From Pogonophryne albipinna (lineage: Eukaryota > Chordata > Actinopteri > Perciformes > Artedidraconidae), in contig CM053256.1 of assembly GCA_028583405.1 (NCBI GenBank), positions 13,257,087-13,321,086 of the forward strand: 64,000 nucleotides of DNA, read 5' to 3'. The position numbers were made by a program, and so were the translations under genes. The notes below the pieces were generated by a model. That model was not told where the DNA came from. It searched no databases and saw only the letters and a program-made list of their open reading frames with translations. Numbering within the stretch: position 1 is the first letter of the stretch; every line of letters starts with the position of its first letter. Shown here piece after piece: positions 26,345 to 37,044 of this stretch.

Positions 26345-27255
26345 CAGCGCCCTCCTCTTGGCTGGTAAACTTGCTGAAAAACCTCCTCTGGTGGAACGGC
26401 TCGTGGGAAAAAGCCCCGGAAACTGGGATGTCCGTCACGGCTGTGTCGACGTTCTCTCTCTCTTTCCCGAAGTCGGTTGTCGATCCGGATGGAAACGGCG
26501 ATGAGAGATTCCAGGTCCCGGGGTACCTCCAGGGGAGCCAGCTGGTCCTTGATTGAATCTGCTAATCCAGTCCGAAAAGCGTCGCGAAGAGCCGGAATAT
26601 TCCACCCGCTGTCCGCTGCTGCCGTGCGAAACTCGATAGCATAATCCACCACCTGGCGCTTATGCTGCCGCATCTGAAGTAGTCTTCGGCTGGCTTCTGT
26701 TGCAGGTGATGAGTGGTCAAAAATACGACTCATAGTGTCTGTGAAGTCGGGTAATGAGTAACATAGTTCCGTGTCTCTGGACCATTCTGCAGTAGCCCAG
26801 GCTGCAGCTCTTCCCGTTAAATGGGACACGATGAACGCCACTTTACCATGGTCTGATGAGAAAGCGCCTGGGTTGTGTTGGAAATGCAGGTCGCACTGCA
26901 CCAGGAAGGCTCTGCAATTTATGGAATCTCCGGAAAACCTCTCCGGGAGAGCCAGCCGTAGTGAGGAGGAAACAGCCTGGCTCGGATTGACAGCGTCAAC
27001 AGGATCCGCGACATGCAGGCGATCAGCTGTGACTGACGTCATCGGCGGAGCAGTCTGAAGGTGAGTGATGAACTGCTGCATCTGATCCGTCAGCTGTTGT
27101 ATCTGTGCAGAGAAGGAAACTTGGAGCTCGGCCTGGTTTCCTACCAGTGCCTGCACTCCTTGGCTGATTAATCCCAGCTGTTCCTCGTGACGAAAAATCC
27201 TCACGCCTTGGGCTGACAGGGCGGCGTGAAGAGCTTTTGGGTCGGCTGAGTCCAT
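26341..27255 (-). CDS. Chromovirus Gag (304 aa)
   Basis: Capsid-type structural protein of the retrotransposon. The ATG at 27255 lies 16 nt inside the LTR edge. The N-terminal third is a likely coiled coil ([19 protein letters not shown]); the central part has the sushi/PEG10-type capsid pattern (LPERFSGD...[12 protein letters not shown]...[14 protein letters not shown]). The C-terminus is basic ([13 protein letters not shown]). No CCHC zinc knuckle is present before the stop. The stop at 26341-26343 overlaps the pol frame, which is in -1 and open through the overlap, so Pol is probably made by -1 frameshifting as in sushi-ichi and PEG10. Confidence 0.93.
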   Translation of the reverse strand: MDSADPKALHAALSAQGVRIFRHEEQLGLISQGVQALVGNQAELQVSFSAQIQQLTDQMQQFITHLQTAPPMTSVTADRLHVADPVDAVNPSQAVSSSLRLALPERFSGDSINCRAFLVQCDLHFQHNPGAFSSDHGKVAFIVSHLTGRAAAWATAEWSRDTELCYSLPDFTDTMSRIFDHSSPATEASRRLLQMRQHKRQVVDYAIEFRTAAADSGWNIPALRDAFRTGLADSIKDQLAPLEVPRDLESLIAVSIRIDNRLRERERERRHSRDGHPSFRGFFPRAVPPEEVFQQVYQPRGGRW

Positions 27256-27259
27256 TGTG

Positions 27260-27270
27260 GTCAGTTCGTT
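27260..27270 (-). promoter_or_regulatory. Self-primer binding site
   Basis: AACGAACTGAC in element sense, one base after the 5' LTR. It is complementary over 11 nt to GTCAGTTCGTT at the predicted 5' end of the transcript. Tf1 of fission yeast primes minus-strand synthesis with the first 11 nt of its own RNA, and Tf1/sushi relatives in vertebrates are thought to do the same. Confidence 0.85.
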
Positions 27271-27271
27271 C

Positions 27272-27752
27272 TGTTATGAACTTGGTTACACAAGGATAAG
27301 GACTCAAATGCACGACCCGGGAGCCAAAGGTAAAGTATAATTAATATACTTTATTTGTACAAAAAAGGTAACAAAAGAAAATCACTCTTACGAGATGACA
27401 AAAAAGGCTTAAACAAGGTACAACAGAAAATCGCTCACAACGTGAGGAACTAAACTTATAATAAGTTTCAGGAGCAAAGATAGGCTTGAATCAAAAAGTG
27501 CAAACGCTGAAGAGCAGAACTCTGGCATGAGGACAGGACAAAAACGAACTGACACTGAATGCTGGGAGACTGGGGACTTTAAACACTCAACAACCATACA
27601 CAGGTGAACACAATCAGGGGCGGGGCTGATACTGATGAGGGAAGTGAGTCAAGGGACCTGAAATGAGGCGTGAAACAAACAAAACAGGAAGTGAGCAATA
27701 ATAACACATAAATATGAAACATGATTATTAACACTTTTGACGGTGCACAACA
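27272..27752 (-). repeat. 5' LTR of the chromovirus (promoter, R, U5)
   Basis: In element sense, a TTTAAA box (27583-27578) precedes GTCAGTTCGTT (27553-27543) by 30 bp, placing the likely transcription start at 27553. AATAAA (27355-27350) is the poly(A) signal. The start-site sequence equals the complement of the primer-binding site. Confidence 0.9.
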
Positions 27753-28176
27753 GTAGTATTTTGTAACGTAACGCCCCAAACAGCGCCCATCTGTTAAACG
27801 CTATCGATTCAAACGGCAGCTTTTTATTAATATTTAGTTTCAAGCTCTCGTCCTTAGTAAAAACAAAACTAGTGGAAGGGGAAATGCTCCCAGGGGAAGC
27901 TGACCCATAGGCGCTGGGACAGCTCGCTCCCTCTCTGCAGCTCTGTGAGCCGCGGTCTGTGTGAACGCCGCTCCGCAGTTTAATGCAGGGCCGTAGCTGC
28001 GTTTTTAACGGGCCTAAAATGATATTTAAAATGATTCACTTTTAACTAATGTAATGCTTGTTTCGTTGCTTGAGAAGCTTGTGGAAATAGTGTAGGTTTG
28101 TTTTAGTACAGTTTTAGGGAAACAAAAGTTAGGGGGGCAGCTGCCCCCCTTGCCCCCCCCCGTAGATCCGCCCCTG

Positions 28177-28925
28177 GTCTGTAGTCCCCGCATGTTTTAA
28201 ACACCCCACCATCGTTACTGGCCACAATAGACTAAAATCACCTGCGTCGATGACTACCGCCCACTGGAATTAATTTCCATCATCATGAATTGCTTTGAGC
28301 GGTTAGTCAAAACCTTCATCACACTTTCCCTCCCTGAATCTCTGGACCCCCTGCAGTTTGCCTACAGAGCAAACAGGATCTGGACCAGAAGAACACATAT
28401 GTGAGAATGCTGTTCTGTGACTACAGCTCAGCTTTCAACACCATTGTGCCCTCCAAGCTCTTCACCAAGCTCAGGGACCTTGGGCTCAGCAGCGCCCTCC
28501 GTGATTGGATCCTGAACTAACTGACGGCCAGACCCCAGGCAGTGCAGGTGGGAAACATCACATCCTCTACCCTGATCCTCAACACTGGAAACCCTCAGGG
28601 CTGTGTGCTCAGCCCTCTCCTCTACTCCCAGGATAATCTGCAACTTCTACAGGTGCACCATAGAGAGGATCCTGACCGGCTGTATCACGGCCTGGTGCGG
28701 CATGCAGTTGCAAGCCCTCAACCATAAAGAGGGTGGTGGAAACTGCACATCACCAGGACGGCTCAGGAAGAAAGCCCACAGTATTAAAAAAAAAAAAACA
28801 TCACCCCAGCAACAAACTGTTCTGTCTGATGCCGTCTGGCAGGTGGAAACGCAGCATCAGGACAGAAACCAACAGACTCAGGGACAGTTGCATTCCACAG
28901 GCCATAAGACTATTTAACGCCTGAG
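28177..28925 (+). pseudogene. CR1/L2-like LINE reverse transcriptase relic
   Basis: Decayed non-LTR reverse transcriptase: [42 protein letters not shown], then the C-terminal FYRCTIERILTGCITAW and CIPQAIRLFNA. A stop interrupts the frame after WILN, segments are missing between the RNR and DQKN motifs, and the catalytic YVDD region is deleted. An A-run lies near 28789-28798. Confidence 0.85.
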
Positions 28926-28929
28926 CTTG

Positions 28930-30277
28930 CACTCTTCTGTTACTGTCCTTTCTTCTTTGAGGAAGTACAGAAACACGTAACTCTGGATTTGTTTTAATGT
29001 TTGAGGTGCAATAAACGACACAGCAGCTTTTTGGCATGTTAAAACTATTATTTTCTGCCTCGCTCATGAGAGCAACAGCTGGAGAAATTACAGCCTCGCC
29101 TACTGATTTCAAATGTGTGCTCTAAAATGATATTTATAAATGACTATTATCATTATTATAAGCAAGACAATAAATGGTAAACATATGTAGAAAATAAACG
29201 TATTTAAGATACGTTCATAAGAAACTTAACGTGGGAGAAAATATGTTTCTAGAAGATATGTAGAAAATAAACGTATTTGAGATACGTTCATAACGAACGT
29301 AACGTGGGAGAAAATACGTTTCTGGCTAAACGTAATTGAGAATGCAGTTTAGTTCTGTGGGAACGTAATTTTTAGGAGACAGGGTTGCTGTAGGTGGACG
29401 TAACTCCTGATTTTCCAAAATCCCAGGCACATAATATACTTAATTACTTGGTCTTGCAGTGGAAATCTTTGATTTTGTGTGTTATCTCTATCAGTCATGA
29501 GTCTCTTTTGCACTAAGAATGGGTGATGTGGTTTCCAGTCACTTGATTGGTGGGGCGATGCCCACAAGAGCAGACTGTGCCTGAGGAGTCCGTTATCTCC
29601 CTCTTGTACCTGGAACCACCAACCACAGTTACAGTCTGTTGCCCCGCAGTTATCAGAACAAAACAGGAGGTTCTTAGCAACTATGTAACTATCAAGAAAG
29701 AGGTAAAACACTTTGTAGCAGAGCATTCATCAAAAACGTAACACTTTGCTGAAGTTTGTCTAATTTACTGAGTGTTTATGTGTACAAGCTTTAAACACAC
29801 TGTTCCACTGTTTAAAAAAAAGTTCTTTAAGCTTTGTAGCTTTTTCATCTATGTATCATACATCTTCCCTGTTACCCTCCCCTTGTTATCACAAAATCAA
29901 TAGTTATACTGATTGTAACAACCCCAGGACCGTCTCCAGCTTAGATTTCCCCAGATTATGGGGAAATATCATGATGGAGTTTTTTCACTTCAGTCAAAAT
30001 ATTCATGTGTATGCTGTTTTTGACCCAAAGATGCGTTACATCTACAAAACAGAGATGAGAGCACATGATACACTTTTGATGTTTGTTTCATTTCTTCGGT
30101 AATGTTACAGAATGTTTCGGAAAATGAAGATTCCAGGACCACTTTAAATGTTTCGTTTACAATACTATTACTATATATGAAAGCAAAAATAAAACACATT
30201 TTCATTTTGTTATGGTTGTTTAATTGAAAAAACAACATTCAACACATTTTCATAAAAACACATTACATTTTACCAAG
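28930..30277. other. Intergenic with 73-bp tandem pair
   Basis: Two 73-bp units begin at 29183 and 29256 (ATATGTAGAAAATAAACGTA), then related sequence with repeated AACGTAA. Open frames at 29349-29726 and nearby show no domain or splice signal. The 3' flank of the 366-aa ORF lies at its right end. Confidence 0.6.
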
Positions 30278-31378
30278 TTAATGTCGTAGTGCATACAAGG
30301 TAATAGACTTAACGATTTGCACTGCTGCTTCTCTCCGCGTTTCATTTACAGTGATCAGTTTATCGTTTAATTCACAATGCCCAAGTAGATGTTTAGGGGT
30401 CTCTTGGAAGTATACGAATGCATTTTTTATATCAGATAAATGCATTAACATCACATGCAAATTCTCTATCCTTTCACCCGCAACGATTATAATCTGCTTT
30501 GCTTCTTCTTCGGTTTCACCATTATTAGCTCTGAATGTAATCCTTTCTGGAGCTTTTTGTGCTTCTTGTGGTCTGTTGAATACCTGGCGTAGGATTTGTT
30601 TAGCTGTAGGGACAGGTACCATATAATTGTCTTCAAAAGCTTTGTCTATGTCGTCACACGTTTTGGCGTATCCTTCGATGTAATGACAACCGATACTAGA
30701 ATAGAGATCCTCCAACAGTCTTTTAATACATGTTCTGGCACTGTCGCCAATTTGGGCAATTCCATAGTATCGTGCTTTTTCTCTCATTATATTGAAGCAA
30801 AGCTCTGCCATTGCTTTTGGTATTTGCTCAACACAATCGCAGCAGTCGGTTAGCGGTAGATGATCTATAAGATTATTATGATCCGATAATGGCTCTACAA
30901 CACCATCAGCATCCTCTAGTTTACATTTCTTCACTTTGTTCCTTTTTCTTTTCACCTTCCTTCTTTTTGTCTTTTTCGTTTTCCGTCCTTTTGCCCCTTT
31001 TCTTTTCATTCGCATTCTGCGTTTGCTTTTCATTTTTCTTCTCCTTTTCATTTTGCTTTTTCTTTTTCTTCGTTTTTCTTTACTTTTTCTTTTCTTTTCT
31101 GCTAAATGTCGTTTGCGATCTTGGTGAGTGGTATGAGATATACTGTTTCTACAAAGGTTATCTATAATACCATCTTTTAAAGAAAGATATTGTTCATATG
31201 TCATGTTATCATGGTCCTCTTTTGTCCTAAAGACCATACATGGATATGATATAGAGGAGAGCTCTTCTTCGGGAACATCCTCTCCCCTACTTTGTAACAT
31301 CCAGTCATTAAGCCCATACCCGTTATCCTGGTGATAATAAGGGTAGGCTACATCAGACTTGGTTTTTCTCAGATCCAT
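30278..31378 (-). CDS. Unidentified 366-aa protein with lysine/arginine-rich centre
   Basis: I do not recognise this protein. It is a single uninterrupted frame from ATG 31378 (context AGCCATGG) to TAA 30278-30280. Residues 1-85 are acidic and Tyr-rich; about 87-152 are dominated by Lys and Arg (KRKSKEKRRKRK, RRMRMKRKGAKGRKTKKTKR), suggesting nuclear/nucleolar targeting or nucleic-acid binding. Residues 160-366 look mostly helical with several Cys (TDCCDCVEQI). There is no signal peptide or membrane segment. Lack of introns is unlike the neighbouring host genes; a retrocopy, a domesticated mobile-element or viral gene, or a rapidly evolving fish gene are all possible. Confidence 0.65.
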   Translation of the reverse strand: MDLRKTKSDVAYPYYHQDNGYGLNDWMLQSRGEDVPEEELSSISYPCMVFRTKEDHDNMTYEQYLSLKDGIIDNLCRNSISHTTHQDRKRHLAEKKRKSKEKRRKRKSKMKRRRKMKSKRRMRMKRKGAKGRKTKKTKRRKVKRKRNKVKKCKLEDADGVVEPLSDHNNLIDHLPLTDCCDCVEQIPKAMAELCFNIMREKARYYGIAQIGDSARTCIKRLLEDLYSSIGCHYIEGYAKTCDDIDKAFEDNYMVPVPTAKQILRQVFNRPQEAQKAPERITFRANNGETEEEAKQIIIVAGERIENLHVMLMHLSDIKNAFVYFQETPKHLLGHCELNDKLITVNETRREAAVQIVKSITLYALRH

Positions 31379-31389
31379 GGCTAGTTTTC

Positions 31390-32890
31390 AACGGTCGTCT
31401 TAGTGGGGTCCTTCGTTTTAGATGATTTGCTGAGTGGGGTGGGACTTATTGCGTTGAGTGGGAGGAGTCATCTGTAGAATTGAGAGTTTTTTCACCAGTA
31501 TAATGTCCCTCGCTGTTTGACTCTTTTTAAAAAAGTTATTTTTCATCTATAATTTTCAACCATGGAGCAAGAGGTCAAATTTAAGAATAAGTAATAGTTT
31601 GTCACGATTTTACGGGAAATAGTCAGAGCGCGATGTCACATCTTAAAGACAGCTTGAACTGGATAAATGGTTAGTCTTTTTCAAACATACCATACGTTCT
31701 GCATGTTAGTATATCTGGCCAGTCGGTTTAGACCCTACTGCCCTAGACGCATGCCCTCAATAGGGAAGTCACGCTTTGGGAAGAGGTATTTCATTTCACA
31801 GATCCACCTTGATTGTTGTTGTGATGGCTGAAGGAAGAGGGATGGGGGAGGAAATTTCAGAGGATGAAGAAGCAGAAAAATAACTTGTTTGTAAAAACGG
31901 ACAGTCAGTTTCAAGAAAGATGACACCGTGTTTATGCATGACATGCAAAATATCTTGAAGGCTTACAAAAAAAAAAAAGGTACAAGTATATTGTGTTGAA
32001 AATATCGCAAAAAGTCGTAATATTGTATAATGTATTAGTTGCATGTTGTATTTTGCTAAAAATCACTATGTAGTTTTTCAAAAATATAATGGAAAATGGA
32101 GAGAAAAACAAAAACAAAATATCACAGTATGTTGAAAAAATATGAAAAAAGTAATGTTGTGTTAAAATAACAGGAAAGAAATCAAAGTAAAGCATCTAAA
32201 AAACATATATTTTAAAAAGTAATGTTAGTCAAGTCAAGTTATCAAGACTGCATTGTTTCATCGAAAACAGTGTTAAAATCACAAACTTGTCTTTTAGAGA
32301 AACAGTCTTTAAGAAAAAATCTAATCAGACAATGTACTTCATTTTCTAGTTTTAAGGTTTTGCATACCTCAACGTGTGTCTAAAAGTATCTTGGCAAGAG
32401 AAAAAAGCCAAAATCTGCCTAGGCCCTTAAAAGAAACCGAATTCCTTACAAATTAATGAATATTTTACCAGGTTATAAAGTTTTGCATCCATTAAAGTGT
32501 AACTAAAAGTATCTTAGTAACACAAGAAAAGAGAATAAAGCATTGATGTCAACAAAACTGGATTGCTCCATTGAAATAGCGTTAAAATCAAAAGTGCCTT
32601 TAAAGAAAATGTATTCAGACAAAGTATTTTATTTTCAAAAATGTTTAAGGTTTTGCATACATAAAACTCTATCCAAAAAAAAAGTAAGAGACTTACTGTT
32701 CCTTTGTGAGAGAATTACACACAAATCTGCAGAGTGTCAGTAAAAAGTATTAAAATCACAAACTTGCCTTTTAGAGAAACAGTCTTTAAGAAAAAAAAAT
32801 CTAATCAGACAATGTACTTCATTTTCTAGTTTTAAGGTTTTGCATACCTCAAAGTGTGTCTAAAAGTAATTTGGCAAGAGAAAAAAGCCG
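31390..32890. other. AT-rich spacer with dispersed cassette
   Basis: A cassette containing AGAAACAGTCTTTAAGAAAA and TTTTAAGGTTTTGCATACC occurs at about 32166-32410, partly at 32745-32889, and again at 35404-35606. Copies 1 and 3 match over roughly 200 bp. No gene is visible. Confidence 0.7.
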
Positions 32891-32918
32891 AATTTATTAG
32901 TTGTGTTGGGGGTTAGCA

Positions 32919-33630
32919 TCAGACCAGTTGAAGGGGGGCGTTACAGGGGGACGAGTCTGTCTGACTCTCTGAGGGGTGGTGTGTGAGAGGATCACTGAAG
33001 ATCAAACTTAGATCAGCACTTGTCGCATAAGGTAGGCTGTGTGTAAACTCCAGAGAGGGGAGGTTTTGGTACACTGATGGCTGGCTTACGCTGCAAACTT
33101 CATCACCTTTTAACAAGAGAGTAAGTATATAAAACGTTATTTTGGATATTTTACACATCAGCAAAAAACATATTTGATTTTAAAAAATAAGCTAGATACA
33201 AACACATACAGTTTTTAAATACATATATACTCACTTTCCACAGGGATTGAATCATATGGGGTTCCACCAAAAGAGTTAAGCCTCTCTAATATTCCAATTC
33301 GTATTTGGTTCAGACTTTCCTGAACTGAGACACACACAAAAAAGATTTGATTAAAAATCTACACCACATTATTTGTACATAGAGGGGTACTTTCCCAAAG
33401 CTTCTAAATCATTACGAGCCATAGTGCTGTTACAAAATAAATACAACAGATGCACAGAGGTTGTTTAACACACACCAAGCAACATTAACTAATTACATGA
33501 TATTATAAAATAAAATAAAAAAGTACTTACCAGAGTTTTTCAAGATCAGATCCAGGTCAAGAAAACGCAGAGAGGAAATATGGTGCTGGCTCATTAGCCC
33601 TCTCACTCTTCTTAGAATGATCCTGTGCAT
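32919..33630 (-). CDS. Unidentified three-exon gene, 125 aa
   Basis: I do not recognise the product. Exons (minus): 33630-33531, 33324-33235 and 33106-32919, with donors GTAAGT and GTGAGT and CAG/AAG acceptors. All introns are phase 1 and the joined frame is 378 nt with a TGA at 32919-32921. AATAAA (plus-strand TTTATT at 32893-32898) lies 21 nt past the stop. The first exon contains ISSLRFLDLDLILKN, the second IRIGILERLNSFGGTPYDS; the third is Ser/Pro/Thr-rich (PSVYQNLPSLEFTHSLPYAT). The ATG-containing exon could instead be internal, since a TTATAAGG box sits only about 30 nt before the ATG. No transcript evidence is available here. Confidence 0.6.
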
Positions 33631-33950
33631 TTTTACAGTTGAACTCCTATCCCCTTATAAACCAAAATAACAATAGCCCTTAATTAACACTAATCATTTT
33701 AAAAACCTTAAATCTAATTTAGAGAGGACAACTAAAGTGTAAGGTGACTGTTTAAAACTATTTCCACCACTCTGTATTACAACAAAAAACAGAGAGAGAT
33801 GGCAGGAAGGGGGAGACAGTCTCCGCCAACTTTACTGACACTGTGTTTTAGAGAGAACAATACAAGTGTAAGGTAACTGTTTTTAAATTCCATCCCCCCT
33901 CTCTCTACTGATAAGATGGCAGGAAGGGGGAGGAGGACAGGATCACACAG

Positions 33951-34101
<151 letters not shown>

Positions 34102-34287
34102 CCTTCGCAGACACAGTGTGAGACTCCATCCCTTTATAAACTAAAGTACTTCAACATTAGTTAACAGTCTCCCCAAAACTTAAAAACCATTATGAATCAT
34201 AGTGCTAATACACAATAAATACAATATATACACAGAGGTTGTTTAACACACAACATACAACATTTAATAATTATATGAAGTACTTAC

Positions 34288-34365
34288 CATAGTTTTTCAG
34301 GATCAGATCCAGGTCGGGAAAACGCAGAGAAGAAATGCCAGCATGGTTCATCATCACCTTTCTCT
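34288..34365 (-). pseudogene. Duplicate of the first exon of the 32919-33630 gene
   Basis: Encodes ISSLRFPDLDLILKNY followed by the same GTAAGTACTT donor as the exon at 33531-33630, preceded by a similar TTATAAGG box. No matching second exon lies between it and 33630, so it may be an alternative first exon or a remnant of a tandem duplication. Confidence 0.6.
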
Positions 34366-34634
34366 TGCTGTAGAAATTAGATCTCCTTATAAACCCAGGT
34401 AGACATATCACACATGCCGTCTATACATGCATCACCACAGAAGGAAGGAGGCTTTGAAACGATAGAATATTTTAGCTTAGATTCCCGTTAGAAAGGGCTG
34501 TCTGATGAAGAAGGAAAGTGGTAACATACATCAATACTATTTTTTTATTATTATGTTTATGGGGGGCTTTTCTTTAGGGGCTAAAATAAGATTTGATGTA
34601 GCCCCGGTCCACAGCAGGGGTTAGGGGAAGACAG

Positions 34635-34784
<150 letters not shown>

Positions 34785-35641
34785 CCTAGACAGCAAAAGG
34801 CCTGACAGCCGTAGGAAGAAGCACTGAATGCAAGTAGTTGCCTTAGCTTATTTTGTTATGAGATGATGATGTAATAATCGTTTGGTTATTTTATGCATAG
34901 CCTAATGTTACATTTCTGTGCTTAAGAATGCCTTCAAGACAGAGGAGACTGAAGCAGAGAGAGAGAGAGAGAGAAATCTGAAGGAGGCAGCTAAAATGAC
35001 TGCAACTTTGCAGAGCTGGATAAAAGGTGCCAGCAGGGCATCTGCAGGTGAAGCACTGTGATTATGTCAAGCAAAGCAACTACATACATTGATTCTGAAA
35101 TTGATCCTTGACTTCCTCAATAACTCCCCAAACCACTCCAAGATTGTCCAAATCAGCCAAAACTTTGTTCTTAACTATTGTTACATATGCTATAATGTTA
35201 ATTCATGCTAATTCAGGGTATATGCAGGAATCCTGAAGTCAAATGTAATACCTTTTAAGACCTTTGTTAAGACCCTTTCCATACATTTTAAGACCTCATC
35301 GCCACTTTGAGTTCTAACCAGTTACATAGGCGACACACTTTACTATATACAGTATTGATTGTCCTTCTTCCTTATCTTCCAACCATTTGGACGGTAACTT
35401 GCAAATAACATGAAAGAAATCAAAGTAGAGCATCTAAAAAACATATATTTAAAAAAAGTAATGTTAGTCAAGTCTAGTTATCAAGACTGCATTGTTTCAT
35501 CGAAACCGTGTTAAAATCACAAACTTGCCTTTTAGAGAAACAGTCTTTAAGAAAAAATCTAATCAGACAATGTACTTCATTTTCTAGTTTTAAGGTTTTG
35601 CATACCATGGCAGGAAGGGGGGAGGAGGGGGCAGGGCCAGG

Positions 35642-35643
<2 letters not shown>

Positions 35644-35690
<47 letters not shown>
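35644..35690. repeat. (CA)n microsatellite in a duplicated block
   Basis: CA run preceded by ATGGCAGGAAGGGG and followed by TACCTAGACAGCAAAAGGCC. The left flank also occurs near 33799 and 33916, and the right flank near 34783, showing local duplication of the block. Confidence 0.95.
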
Positions 35691-35692
<2 letters not shown>

Positions 35693-35859
35693 CCTAGACA
35701 GCAAAAGGCCTGACAGCCGTAGGAAGAGGTAAGTGTGACAGGAAGGGAGAGTATTTAAACATTTTAAATATGATAAATAAATAAATATATTTTTTTTTGG
35801 CTGAGATGATATTGCTTTTCTGAAGACACACCCTAATGTGGCCTACACGTTTTCTGCTG

Positions 35860-35957
35860 CCTCTAGAGTTCCTATCTTTGTCAGCTTTACTACAGAACAG
35901 CACACAGACTGTCATCAGGGAGGATTTTAAAGGACAGACAACTCTCAGCTTCATCAG
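35860..35957 (+). other. Possible 5'UTR exon of the Siglec-like gene
   Basis: Ends at a strong donor (CTTCATCAG|GTGAGAAC, GT at 35958). A matching acceptor (TTTTACAG to 37014) precedes the ATG at 37045. The 5' boundary is not visible; the call depends on the donor only. Confidence 0.35.
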
Positions 35958-35997
35958 GTGAGAACTCTTATGCCTAATAACAGTGCATCCAATAAAT

Positions 35998-36685
35998 CAG
36001 GGATGGGCAACTTTGATGGTGGTGGGGGCCACATCATTGATGTACTGGCCACCAGGGGGCCGCAGATTCACTTGAATTTCACACACACACAAATTCCATG
36101 TGTTGTATGTAATTATTAACAAATATACTAAGTCTGACATCTTCATTGACATTTTACAATCAAAGGGAACATCCCCAAAAAATGGGAACATCCTCTAATA
36201 AGCTCACTAAACAAATATCAGTTCACAGACATTTTATTTCATTTTTACAAGTGGCATGTTTGTATTGATCAGTTTGTTTTCATCTGATTTCAAATAAACA
36301 AAGTCTTGGTTTTAAGAATATTAAACTTGTTTCGCCAAATTCAGATGATAAAAACAACTTTTAAGCTTGTAAAGGCATAAAGAGGCAACTTAACGTCACA
36401 GCAGGCATAACAACAGCCAGTGTTTCTTGTGAGGGTTTCCCCGGGAAACAAACACAATACACACAAATGCGTCACAGATTATTTTGCGGTATTTGAAATC
36501 ATCTACGCAGCTCGCGACGTAACTAGGAGTCTAGTGGACGGTATCAGTACTACAAGTAAAAAAATATATATATTTGTTTTAAATTTTTTTTTATTAATTA
36601 CGTTGTTTATAAATTAATCTGAGGGCCGCAAAAAGAGGAGGTGGGGGCCGCATGCCGCCCGCGGGGCGCCATTTGCCCATCCCTG
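35998..36685. mobile_element. hAT-type element, inverted shorter relative of 16003-17000
   Basis: 688 bp, ends CAGGGATGGGCAA and TTGCCCATCCCTG, 8-bp duplication CAATAAAT (35990-35997, 36686-36693). Sequence matches the reverse complement of 16003-17000 except for about 310 bp missing internally. Confidence 0.93.
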
Positions 36686-37044
36686 CAATAAATGATGTGT
36701 TACTACATTTAAGTTAAAAATGCCATTTTTAATGTTTATAGTACACAAGAAATCAAGAATAATGCAGCTGAGCAATACTGGGTGTTTGCTTCGTATAGAC
36801 CCAACCACAGGATGTTTCACTATAATATATCATCATCATTGTTTGTTCGAGCTTGTTGGACTTAAATGAATAAAATAATAACTAGAAAAGACCCAGCCTA
36901 TTCTCATAGATGTGTTGTTTGAAGAAGTTTCACATACCTGTGTTGTAATTTGCATATGGCATTATTAGGTATGATTTCATTCTTTGTGTATATTTTTGTT
37001 TAAACATTTTACAGTGTATTATACCACAAAAACCTCAGAGAAGT

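Larger units (their letters stand above)
22550..27752 (-). mobile_element. Intact Tf1/sushi-type chromovirus (Ty3/gypsy LTR retrotransposon)
   Basis: 5203-bp element on the minus strand with 481-bp LTRs (22550-23030 and 27272-27752), apparently identical by eye, and 5-bp duplication GTAGT (22545-22549, 27753-27757). Gag and pol frames are open. Pol carries protease, reverse transcriptase, RNase H, zinc-binding integrase and a C-terminal chromodomain. The intact frames and matching LTRs imply very recent insertion. The primer-binding site matches the element's own LTR and not an obvious tRNA. Confidence 0.97.
20855..28176. mobile_element. hAT-type element split by the chromovirus
   Basis: Left end CAGTGGCGGTTCTA and right end TAGATCCGCCCCTG are imperfect inverted repeats, flanked by the exact 8-bp duplication GTCTGTAG (20847-20854, 28177-28184). 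Without the 5.2-kb chromovirus it is about 2.1 kb and encodes no visible transposase. It sits in the LINE relic, so insertion order was LINE, then hAT, then chromovirus. Confidence 0.9.

Noticed and set aside
29349..29726. 125-aa frame on the minus strand
   Set aside because: No splice sites, domain or start context; it lies in repeat-like intergenic sequence.
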